Positions 1 to 6,700 of a stretch of DNA of 8,131 nt are shown here, in pieces (the stretch's first letter is position 1; every line of letters starts with the position of its first letter). Under the pieces are notes generated by a model. It saw only the letters and a program-made list of their open reading frames with translations. It did not search any database and had not been told where the DNA came from. The position numbers and the translations under genes are program-made. Origin of the DNA: JANNRW01 sp031401815 (GTDB taxonomy: Bacteria; Desulfobacterota; Desulfuromonadia; Geobacterales; DSM-12255); NCBI GenBank assembly GCA_031401815.1, contig JANNRW010000288.1:1-8131 (forward strand), given 5' to 3'.

Positions 1-40
1 AGTCGAGTATGTTCCTGTGACGATTTATCAGGAGTTTCAT
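1..40 (-). CDS. 5' end of an unidentified gene, cut by the window edge
   Basis: Only 13 codons are visible, reading MKLLINRHRNILD, so no function can be named. The ATG (40-38) overlaps the TGA stop of the upstream minus-strand gene (39-37) as ATGA. A G-rich ribosome site, AGGGGGGG (minus strand, 54-47), sits six bases before the ATG. The first residues are basic rather than hydrophobic, so this is not an obvious secretion signal. The overlap and the hairpin around its ribosome site suggest that it is expressed from the same message as its neighbour and depends on that gene's translation. The start is fairly well supported and the identity is unknown. Confidence 0.5.
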   Translation of the reverse strand, partial: MKLLINRHRNILD

Positions 41-333
41 CTGACACCCCCCCTTTTTTCAGGAGGGGTGAGGATAGATCCTGAAGGGAAATGATCAAGT
101 GCGCAAGGGTGCTCCTGAAATGCAGCATGATTATCAGCCATGGCTGGATGGCGGGTGTAGCGCGCCTCGGTAAAGAGGCACAAATCGGTAAGCCACAGTC
201 TCTTTGCCAGAGCGGCGTTCTCTTTATCTGCTGCTCCACGCTGTCCGCCGGATACTGCTCCATGGGCTGCCAGAATCATGATGACGAGGAGATTCAGGGT
301 AGTGAAGATGAAGAATTTACTTGAATTGCGAAT
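37..333 (-). CDS. Small exported or membrane-anchored protein of unknown function, apparent ATT start
   Basis: A 98-residue protein if read from the ATT at 333-331. The N-terminus then has R2 and K6 followed by a strongly hydrophobic stretch (about F7 to A22) and small residues (GAVSGG), which is a signal peptide or N-terminal anchor. The in-frame ATG at 279 gives 80 residues but starts in the middle of the hydrophobic stretch and has no purine-rich site before it, whereas GGAGGAG lies just before the ATT. The mature part carries the striking string LFTEARYTRHP, later HP, HFPSGS and a final TPPEK. I have a weak recollection of small conserved proteins with this pattern in Geobacter-type genomes but can give no function. 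It is divergent from the copper/cytochrome genes. The plus-strand reading of the same DNA (91-324) lacks comparable start signals. Confidence 0.6.
   Translation of the reverse strand: MRNSSKFFIFTTLNLLVIMILAAHGAVSGGQRGAADKENAALAKRLWLTDLCLFTEARYTRHPAMADNHAAFQEHPCALDHFPSGSILTPPEKRGGVR
45..70 (-). promoter_or_regulatory. Hairpin that buries the ribosome site of the downstream minus-strand gene
   Basis: On the minus strand CACCCCTCCT (70-61) pairs with AGGGGGGGTG (54-45) over ten base pairs, one of them G·U, around a six-base A-rich loop. The 3' arm is the ribosome site for the ATG at 40. The hairpin lies inside the last codons of the upstream gene, so ribosomes finishing that gene would open it. 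No U-tract follows, so it is not an intrinsic terminator. The pairing is direct; the coupling role is inferred. Confidence 0.45.
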
Positions 334-336
334 GGA

Positions 337-343
337 CTCCTCC
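337..343 (-). promoter_or_regulatory. Ribosome binding site that points to an ATT start
   Basis: The minus strand reads GGAGGAG here, a near-perfect anti-16S match. The GGAGG core (343-339) ends five bases before the ATT at 333. The nearest in-frame stop upstream is the TAA at about 357-355, and no ATG, GTG or TTG lies in frame between that stop and the ATT. The site therefore argues for initiation at ATT, or for a sequence error in that codon. Confidence 0.5.
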
Positions 344-370
344 GGATGTGCGTATTACTTTGAAGTTGAA

Positions 371-399
371 AGTCTATAGCTTTTGTCTTTCCGTGTCAA
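371..399 (-). promoter_or_regulatory. Candidate sigma-70 promoter for the leftward genes
   Basis: The minus strand has a perfect -35 box TTGACA (399-394). A -10-like TAGACT (376-371) follows after 17 bases; the overlapping TATAGA (378-373) would be at 15 bases. Transcription would start roughly 30 bases before the ATT start at 333. The -35 is consensus and the -10 is only 4 of 6, so this is a candidate. Confidence 0.35.
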
Positions 400-427
400 A
401 GATTGGTGTATCCGCAAATTCTCAATA

Positions 428-562
428 AATATTTATAACTGTTCAGCACGTAGTCACCGTCAAAAGCAAATCCCCCTCAATCCCCCTTTCAAAAAGGGGG
501 ATTGAGGGGGATTTGCAGTAAAATTCTCTTGTCCGGGAAAGTGCTGAATAGTTACAAATATT
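428..562. mobile_element. MITE-like element with terminal inverted repeats and a central palindrome
   Basis: The 22 bases at 428-449 match the reverse complement of 541-562 at 20 of 22 positions; the shared inner end reads TTCAGCAC / GTGCTGAA. Similarity stops immediately outside both ends. The 135-bp interval has no usable open reading frame, and its middle is a perfect long palindrome (466-516). Short size, terminal inverted repeats, no coding capacity and location in a divergent spacer fit a miniature inverted-repeat transposable element. I do not see a clear target-site duplication and cannot assign a parent insertion sequence. A non-mobile structured repeat is the alternative. Confidence 0.6.
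466..516. repeat. Perfect 24-bp-arm palindrome with C5/G5 blocks
   Basis: The left arm (466-489) is the exact reverse complement of the right arm (493-516), separated by a three-base loop, CAA. Each arm holds two five-base C (or G) runs separated by TCAAT (or ATTGA). As RNA or single-stranded DNA it would fold into a very stable hairpin. Palindromes of this AATCCCCC...GGGGGATT kind are commonly seen scattered in intergenic regions of Geobacter-like and other genomes. No T-tract follows on either strand, so simple termination is not its obvious role. Confidence 0.85.
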
Positions 563-575
563 CTTACTCACCTGC

Positions 576-603
576 TTGCAAAAAGCAAAATCCATGCTAC
601 ATT
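576..603 (+). promoter_or_regulatory. Candidate sigma-70 promoter for the sco-led gene run
   Basis: TTGCAA (576-581) and TACATT (598-603) are spaced by 16 bases, each matching 4 of 6 consensus positions. A start near 610 would leave a leader of about 20 bases before the ATG at 632, enough for the ribosome site at 621-627. It begins only 13 bases to the right of the MITE-like element. The match is moderate. Confidence 0.3.
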
Positions 604-631
604 GAAACAATGTCTCAAAAAAGGGGGTAAA

Positions 632-1210
632 ATGGCTCTGAATTTGAAGGTATTTTCAATAATGATATCTCCTGCAATTCTGCTCCTGCTCTGGATCGAA
701 CCTGTATCCGCTTCTGAGAAAGCTTATAAGCGGTCAATCGAGAGCTATACAATGCCTGATGTCACGCTTGTCAATCAGGACGGCAAAAAAATCAGATTCA
801 AATCTTTTATCGAGTCTGACAAGCCGGTGGTTGTAGATTTCATTTTCGGAACCTGCACAACCATATGCCCTGTGCTTTCAGCAGGATATACAAACCTGCA
901 GAAAAAACTGGGTGACGAAAGGCAGAAAGTTAGACTTTTATCCATTACAATTGATCCTGAAAATGACTCCCCAAAGGTGTTGAAGGAGTATCTTGCCCGT
1001 TATAACGCCAAACCGGGGTGGGATTTTTTGACTGGTGGCCGCAGTGACATAAACAGGGTCATGAATGCGTTCAATTCATATTTTCGTGACAAGATGGATC
1101 ACAAACCCCTTACTTTTATCCGTTCACCAAAAGACGGGAAATGGGTAAGACTTTACGGATTGATGAGCAGCTCGGAGTTTTTGCTTGAATATCAAAAAGT
1201 GGCGCAGTAA
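632..1210 (+). CDS. SCO1/SenC/PrrC-family copper chaperone or thiol oxidoreductase
   Basis: A 192-residue exported protein with a thioredoxin-like fold. SCO proteins bind copper through two cysteines and one histidine and pass it to, or reduce thiols of, extracytoplasmic copper enzymes. All three ligands are visible: C75 and C79 in GTCTTICP (CxxxC) and H157 in MDHKPLTF. The family string TIDPENDSPKVLKEY lies between them. Residues 1-28 form a signal peptide ending near VSA-SEK. The ATG at 632 is preferred because AAGGGGG (621-627) lies four bases before it; the in-frame TTG at 602 adds 10 residues and has no ribosome site. It leads the gene run, 11 bases ahead of the cytochrome gene. In this context its likely client is the multicopper oxidase encoded downstream, which is inference. 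A cytochrome oxidase client encoded elsewhere is possible. Confidence 0.9.
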   Translation: MALNLKVFSIMISPAILLLLWIEPVSASEKAYKRSIESYTMPDVTLVNQDGKKIRFKSFIESDKPVVVDFIFGTCTTICPVLSAGYTNLQKKLGDERQKVRLLSITIDPENDSPKVLKEYLARYNAKPGWDFLTGGRSDINRVMNAFNSYFRDKMDHKPLTFIRSPKDGKWVRLYGLMSSSEFLLEYQKVAQ

Positions 1211-1221
1211 CGGAGAGTTAA

Positions 1222-2928
1222 ATGAATTCAGTCTGTTCGGTTTTTGCATTCCTGTTTTTTCTGGCAGTTGCGGCACCCCCTTCCTTTTCTGCTGATGCTG
1301 TGTCAGCCGAACCGGGAAATACCCTGTCAAAAGAGGAGAGATTCAGGCTTGGGGAGCAGATGTACCAGAAGGGAATACTCCCTTCCGGCAAGCCGATGAA
1401 GGCTTATGTAAGCGACGATGTCCCGGTTGAAGGGACGGCGTTCACCTGCACGAGTTGCCATTTAAAAAGCGGGATGGGTTCGATAGAGGGTGAAGTCGTA
1501 ACCCCTCCGACAAACGGGAGAATCCTTTACCAGGAGCGTAAATCTTTCAAGGAGGGGGCTGAATTTGTACCGTATATTGCGAACTACTCGAAATACCTCC
1601 CGGTGCGCCCTGCTTATACTGACAAGACCCTCACCGAACTCCTGACCGGCGGGGCAGACCCCACTGGTCGATCAGTACTGCGCGCAATGCCGCGCTATGA
1701 ACTTGACGATACAGAGCTCTCCATCATGCTGGAATATCTGAAAAATTTGTCAGACAAAACCCCTCCCGGTGTAGAGAAGGATTCGATTAGATTTGCCACC
1801 GTAATAGTAGAGGGGAGCGATCCTCTGGCAATAGAGTCAATGCTTGCGCCGATACAGTTCAGCGTGGACAGAAAGAACAGTCTTGCCAAGGCTGCCAATG
1901 TTAACTTTCGTGTAGCAAGGATGGGATACAACATGCTTGGCGATCTCCATGGCTACACATTTACACTTTCCAAATGGATACTCAAGGGCTCTCCGGATAC
2001 CTGGAGAGGGCAGCTCGAAGAGTATTACCGCAAAGAGCCGGTGTTCGCTTTTCTTGGCGGAATCTCAGACAGAGACTGGGAGCCTGTGCACCGCTTTTGC
2101 GAAGAGAAGAGGATCCCGAATCTTTTTCCTGTTGTAGATTATCCGGTAATTTCGGATTCAGACTGGTACACGATCTACTTTTCCAGAGGGGTCAGGCAGG
2201 AGGGTGAAGCCGCAGCCCGGTATCTGGGTGCCATGTCAACCCTGTTTGCAGGGAGACCTGTTATTCAGATAGTCAGGGGGACTAAAAGAGGAGAGGCTCT
2301 TGCCGCCGGTTTCAGGGATACCTGGAAGGAGACAGGTCATGGCAAGCCAAAAGAGCTCCGGCTGAAAGAGGGCGAAAAGCTGACAGCCGCGATGATTGCA
2401 GAGCTGTTTCAGTCCGAAAATCCGGCAGCGCTTCTGTTGTGGGACGATGAGAAGCTGCTGGAGCCTCTTCTGGAAATAATCGGCAAGAGAGATGTCACGC
2501 CCGGATATATCATTGCTTCAGGGACTTATATCGGCAAATCGCTCTGGAAGATCCCTGATTCGTTCCGCGATAGAATACATTTTACCTATCCATTCCGCCT
2601 TCCCCAGGACGATTTCCGTTATGATCAGCCGCTGCACAAGATAGTGGCAGGTAAAAAACCGCTCAAGCATTACGACCAGGCTGCAATAAGGCAGTCCTAT
2701 ATTACCGGCGAACTGCTCGGCAAGGCTCTGATGGAGATGCGAGGAGAATATTTCAGGGATTATCTGCTCGATACCATCGGCATGATGAAGGATATGTACT
2801 ATCCGCTATACGAACGAGTCAGTTTCGGCCCAACGCAGCGTTATGTCTCGAAAGGGTGTTATATTGTCCAGCTTGGCAAGGGGGAGAATCCGCAGCTTGT
2901 CAAGAAAAGTGAGTGGGTGATGCCTTGA
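1222..2928 (+). CDS. Exported monohaem cytochrome c fused to a periplasmic-binding-protein domain
   Basis: 568 residues. Residues 1-24 are a signal peptide (cut near SFSA-DAV). Residues about 35-180 form a class I-like cytochrome c domain: one haem motif CTSCH (C76, C79, H80) and a likely axial methionine at M156 in RAMPRYELDDTE. Residues about 188-568 resemble the type 1 periplasmic binding fold of LivK-like ABC substrate-binding proteins: a first strand FATVIVEGSDPLA, a central RPVIQIVRGTKRGEALAAGF, then PAALLLWDDE, GYIIASGTYIG and HFTYPF. No ABC permease or ATPase gene is nearby, so the fold may sense or bind a ligand, or serve as a docking module. The ATG follows GGAGAG (1212-1217) by four bases. 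The haem part is certain; the C-terminal fold is assigned from overall pattern and the ligand is unknown. Confidence 0.8.
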   Translation: MNSVCSVFAFLFFLAVAAPPSFSADAVSAEPGNTLSKEERFRLGEQMYQKGILPSGKPMKAYVSDDVPVEGTAFTCTSCHLKSGMGSIEGEVVTPPTNGRILYQERKSFKEGAEFVPYIANYSKYLPVRPAYTDKTLTELLTGGADPTGRSVLRAMPRYELDDTELSIMLEYLKNLSDKTPPGVEKDSIRFATVIVEGSDPLAIESMLAPIQFSVDRKNSLAKAANVNFRVARMGYNMLGDLHGYTFTLSKWILKGSPDTWRGQLEEYYRKEPVFAFLGGISDRDWEPVHRFCEEKRIPNLFPVVDYPVISDSDWYTIYFSRGVRQEGEAAARYLGAMSTLFAGRPVIQIVRGTKRGEALAAGFRDTWKETGHGKPKELRLKEGEKLTAAMIAELFQSENPAALLLWDDEKLLEPLLEIIGKRDVTPGYIIASGTYIGKSLWKIPDSFRDRIHFTYPFRLPQDDFRYDQPLHKIVAGKKPLKHYDQAAIRQSYITGELLGKALMEMRGEYFRDYLLDTIGMMKDMYYPLYERVSFGPTQRYVSKGCYIVQLGKGENPQLVKKSEWVMP

Positions 2929-3281
2929 AATTAACAAGTTGCCTGTTATTATTTACAGCAGCCGTTCTCGCTGCTTTTCCAGCATCTGCCGCCGGTGAGA
3001 AGCCGCCTGGCGAGAGGTTTCTGATTGTAAAAGAGCACAGCTTCAGGCAGGGCGTTCCACCTGGCGACGCAGATACAGGGCATTCGCTCTGCGGGACCAG
3101 ATGCAATGCTCTCTCTTTTGACTACATGAATATTACAATGCCTGGTGGATGGCGTTTGATAAAGGTAAAGGAGAACAGCGAGATTACTGTTTCGCTTGAA
3201 AGCCCGTTCATGAAAGGGGAGTGTGTATGCACTGCTGATGAGTATACGGTGCAGATAGATGAGCTTGGCAGGCCAAGGTAA
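2925..3281 (+). CDS. Small exported protein with CxxxC and CxC motifs, unknown function
   Basis: 118 residues when read from TTG at 2925, which overlaps the TGA of the cytochrome gene as TTGA. That start gives a compact signal peptide: K2, a hydrophobic core to about residue 18, and a cut near ASA-AGE. The alternative GTG at 2913 only adds MGDA and has no better ribosome site; GGGTGA lies just before the TTG. The mature protein has H53, C56 and C60 (HSLCGTRC) and C100 and C102 (ECVC). The spacing could bind a metal such as copper, or form two disulfides. I do not recognise a family. The tight overlap with the cytochrome gene and the SCO and multicopper oxidase genes nearby suggest a role in copper handling or in assembly of those partners. 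Confidence 0.7.
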   Translation: MKLTSCLLLFTAAVLAAFPASAAGEKPPGERFLIVKEHSFRQGVPPGDADTGHSLCGTRCNALSFDYMNITMPGGWRLIKVKENSEITVSLESPFMKGECVCTADEYTVQIDELGRPR

Positions 3282-3458
3282 GGTGTCGCGTTTTTTGACA
3301 GATAACGCCTGCCCTGTCAACTTTGCTTACACATCTATGTTTAGCAATTTATCATTAAACGACTTAACTGCTTGAAATCGGACACCGCAGCTCTTTTTTA
3401 AATTGCGGCATGTTTTTTGAAAAAGAGTTGCATTAATTGAATAATAAAGGGGGTAACA
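3282..3458 (+). other. Spacer between the CxxxC protein and the basic small protein, with inverted repeats
   Basis: A 177-base gap inside an otherwise tight run. It contains a 7-bp perfect inverted repeat, TTGACAG (3295-3301) with CTGTCAA (3314-3320), separated by 12 bases and placed just after a T-run. Such a dyad could be an operator or a weak stem. No GC stem directly followed by a T-tract is present, so I see no convincing terminator. The TTGACA at 3295 could act as a -35 box but no good -10 follows at 16-18 bases. TTGAAA (3372-3377) with the AT-rich run near 3397-3402 is another weak promoter option with a long, 19-base spacing. Confidence 0.3.
3385..3427 (+). promoter_or_regulatory. Overlapping stems in the leader of the basic small protein
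   Basis: Two stems interleave, so a single transcript cannot form both fully. CCGCA (3385-3389) can pair with TGCGG (3404-3408), and CTCTTTTT (3391-3398) can pair with AAAAAGAG (3420-3427). Both precede the ribosome site at 3447-3454. The stems are short and A/T-rich, so a regulatory switch is only a possibility. Confidence 0.2.
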
Positions 3459-3713
3459 ATGATGAGAAATTTGCTGGTATTGACAATGGCTCTGATTATT
3501 TCGGCTTTTGTTTCAGCCAACTCTGTGGCAGCTGAAAATCCGGATCCGAGAGCTGCTAACTCCAAAGGGCAGAAGGGCGAGAGAAAGGGGAAGGCTTTCA
3601 AGAAGAATTCCGCTGCCAAGTCACAACTTGACTACCAGAACAAGAGGAAGGATGCAAAGGAGCGTCGTAGCGCGAAGATGAAAATTCGCGAGAACAATCT
3701 GAATGCTGAGTAG
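3459..3713 (+). CDS. Small exported lysine- and arginine-rich protein, unknown function
   Basis: 84 residues. Residues 1-25 are a clear signal peptide (MMRNLLVLTMALIISAF..., cut near VAA-ENP). The mature part, about 59 residues, is almost all polar: 12 lysines and 6 arginines against 8 acidic residues, net about +10, with no cysteine and no histidine. Clusters such as GQKGERKGKAFKK and NKRKDAKERRSAK suggest a disordered or helical, highly charged chain. The start follows AAAGGGGG (3447-3454) closely; a second ATG directly follows the first. It ends 38 bases before the multicopper oxidase start and so probably shares its message. It could bind an acidic partner, extracellular polymer or mineral surface, or assist the oxidase. 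I do not recognise a family. Confidence 0.75.
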   Translation: MMRNLLVLTMALIISAFVSANSVAAENPDPRAANSKGQKGERKGKAFKKNSAAKSQLDYQNKRKDAKERRSAKMKIRENNLNAE

Positions 3714-3751
3714 CTTTTACTGTTGAACACAAATAATGCAAGGAGGAACGT

Positions 3752-6700
3752 ATGACAAATCTTTGGTCGAAGTTATTGCGGTCAGCACTCTGTTCTGCAC
3801 TGATCGCAGCAGTGACCGTGGCAGTATTGCCTGTTGGCGGTCATGCTTATCTGAAGCCCGGTGGTGTTGTTCAGGGGGATCCATTTCCTGACTATCTCAC
3901 CACCCCAAACTGGGCGAACAGCCCGCCGATGCGGAAGTTTATCGATGCCCTGCCAGGTCTTGGCAGCGGCAGTTCCAACCTGCTCGGGCAGTTCATCCCT
4001 GTAGCTGTTCCTGATATTGTCTCCTACCCCGGAACTGACTACTACGAGATAAAACTGCAACAGTTTACCGAGCAGATGCACAGTGACCTGGGGCCGACAA
4101 CAATGCGTGGCTACATGCAGTCAAACCTCGGCACGGATACCTCTTCATGTGCACCCGCACTGAGCCAAGCCTGCCTTGCTGCCCTTACAGCAGCCAGCAA
4201 TACGGTTTCAGTTCAGGTCAAACCGCATTATCTGGGGCCTGTCATTGTTGCTGAGAAGGATCGTCCGGTTCGTGTGAAGTTTATTAACGATCTTCCTACA
4301 GGCGCAGCAGGTGAGCTTTTTGTCCCTGTTGACAAGACCATCATGGGTTCCGGCCCTTTCCAGATTGACTACGATCCTGTCACAAAGCAGCCAAGAGCAA
4401 TGTTGACCGGTGAATTTGCCCAGAACCGCGCCGAGCTTCACCTGCATGGCGGTCGTACTCCATGGATCAGTGACGGCACCCCTCACCAGTGGATCACCCC
4501 TGCAAATGAAGTGACCAGCTACCCGCAAGGTGTCAGCGTAGAGAATGTCCCTGACATGGTTGAGCCGGGCGCAGGTGCACTGACCTATTACTGGACTAAT
4601 CAGCAGAGTGCCAGGATGCTCTTCTACCATGACCATTCCTGGGGTATTACCCGCCTGAACGTTTATGTTGGTGAAGCAGCAGGCTATATTATCCGTGACC
4701 AGGTCGAGAAGGATCTTGTTAACGGCACCAATGTTTCGCTAGTGAATCCTACTCTGGCAAGGATAATCCCTGCTGACGAGATTCCACTGGTTGTCCAGGA
4801 CAAGTCTTACGTTGATGCGAACCCTGCCAACGAGACTTATGTCCTTACAACCGATCCTACCTGGAACTGGGGGAGCAGCCCTCTGGTGGCGGGTAAACGC
4901 GCCCCTGTAACCGGCGACTTCTGGTGGCCTCATGTCTACATGCCGGCGCAGAATCCGTTTGATATCACAGGTATTGCGCCATTGGGTCGCTGGGCTTACG
5001 GGCCTTATTTCTGGCCTGCGACAAACAATGCTTTCCAGCCGGTTCCAAACCCGTATTTCAACACAGACTGCGATCCGGAATTTGATCCGACACCACTTGA
5101 TCTTGAGATTACACCTGCTGATATGGCCGCAAATGTCCTGGCAATAGCCGGATATACAGTATATGACGGCATACCATACTGCCAGCCTCCTGAAATCCCG
5201 AGTACCCCCAATCCTTCATGGGGTGCCGAGGCTTTCATGGATACACCGACAGTCAATGGTACAGCATATCCTGTTATGACGGTTGATCCGAAGGCTTACC
5301 GCCTGAGGGTTTTAAATGCTGCTCATGACCGTTTCTTCAACCTGCAGATGTACAAGGCTGATACGACTGTCAATCCGAACACAGACCTGGCCTCTTCGGC
5401 TCTTTGCGGGGCATTCGTCGGAGGTTGTGCAACTGCTACCGAAGTAAAAATGCTCCCGGCTATTGATTACTCCTTAGATCCTACCTGGCCGACTACCTGG
5501 CCAGCTGATGTCCGCCCCGGCGGCATCCCTGACTGGACAACCGCAGGCCCCAGCTGGATCATGATTGGCAATGAGGGGGGGTTCCTCCCGCGACCTGTTG
5601 TCATTCCTAACCAGCCGGTCAACTGGAACGTGGATGTCACCACTTTCAATGCAGGAAATGTAAATGCAGGTTCACTGATTCTGGCTCCTGCCGAGCGTGC
5701 AGATGTCATTGTCGACTTCTCCCAGTATGCAGGCCAGACACTTATTCTCTACAACGATGCGCCAGCTCCATGGCCTGCGCTTGATCCGCACTACGACTAC
5801 TACACAGGCGCTCCGGACAACCGTGGCATGGGTGGCGTAAATACGACCCTTCCCGGCTTTGGTCCGAACACCCGTACCATCATGCAGATCAAGGTCAATG
5901 CAGGCAGTAATCCGGCTTATAACACAGCGCCACTCTTTGCAGCATTCAAGAAGGTTACCGGCGTTAACGCCAAGCCGGGCGTATTTGAAGCATCCCAGGA
6001 TCCACTCATAGTTGGTCAGGGTAACATGAACAAGACAGGCGATCCTGCCCGTTATGAGGCATTTGTGTTCCAGGAGCCTTACAGTGCGATCAATCAGGCA
6101 TATGCCAAGCAGTTCCCGACTGTCTATCCGAACTGGGGGATTGCGCGTATCAACGACAAGGTTATTAACTTCAAAGGTGCTGATGGTTCGACGACTTACC
6201 AGTATAATGCTCTGGATCCAACTACGCTCCCTTGGGATGCAACCAAGAAAACCTATGGCGGACTTCCGATGAAGTTCAAGGCTATCCAGGATGAGCAGGG
6301 CGAGACATTTGACGACTTTGGTCGTATGCGTGCAGCTCTTGGCCTCGAATTGATAACCCCGGGCGCAAACAGGGTCAATTTCATTGTTCAGACCTATAAC
6401 GACCCTGCAACCGAAGTTCTTGAAGAGAATGGTATCCAGGTATGGAAGATCACTCACAACGGTGTTGATACACACCCTGTGCACTTCCATCTGTTCGATG
6501 TCCAGGTGCTGAATCGCGTAGGATGGGACGGTTTCATCCGTCTGCCTGATCCGACCGAGCTTGGCTGGAAAGAGACTGTACGTATCAGCCCACTCGAAGA
6601 TACTGTTGTAGCCCTTAAACCGGTTACGCCGAAGCTGCCGTTCGGTGTTCCCGAGAGTTATCGTCCTAAAAACCCGGCAACTCCGCTGGGCGATACTACA

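Noticed and set aside
91..324. A 77-residue plus-strand open frame
   Set aside because: It overlaps the minus-strand small gene, which has a signal peptide, a strong ribosome site, a promoter candidate and an ATGA overlap. The plus reading has none of these.
466..516. The long palindrome as an intrinsic terminator
   Set aside because: No T-tract follows on either strand, it sits between divergent genes, and it is nested in terminal inverted repeats.
602..631. TTG at 602 as the start of the SCO protein
   Set aside because: It would place the ribosome site inside the coding region and add a charged stretch before an already complete signal peptide; ATG at 632 is better.
2913..2924. GTG at 2913 as the start of the CxxxC small protein
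   Set aside because: It adds MGDA before the basic start of the signal peptide without a better ribosome site. TTG at 2925 gives a TTGA overlap and a cleaner signal.
3273..3296. CTTGG/CCAAG stem and T-run after the CxxxC gene as a terminator
   Set aside because: The stem is only five pairs and the T-run is well downstream of it, so it does not have terminator geometry.
2949..3320. A 123-residue minus-strand open frame
   Set aside because: It is antisense to the CxxxC small protein, which has a signal peptide and a coupled start. The minus reading shows no motif.
4208..4636. A 142-residue minus-strand open frame
   Set aside because: It is antisense to the first two copper-ligand motifs of the oxidase and has no ribosome site or family signature of its own.
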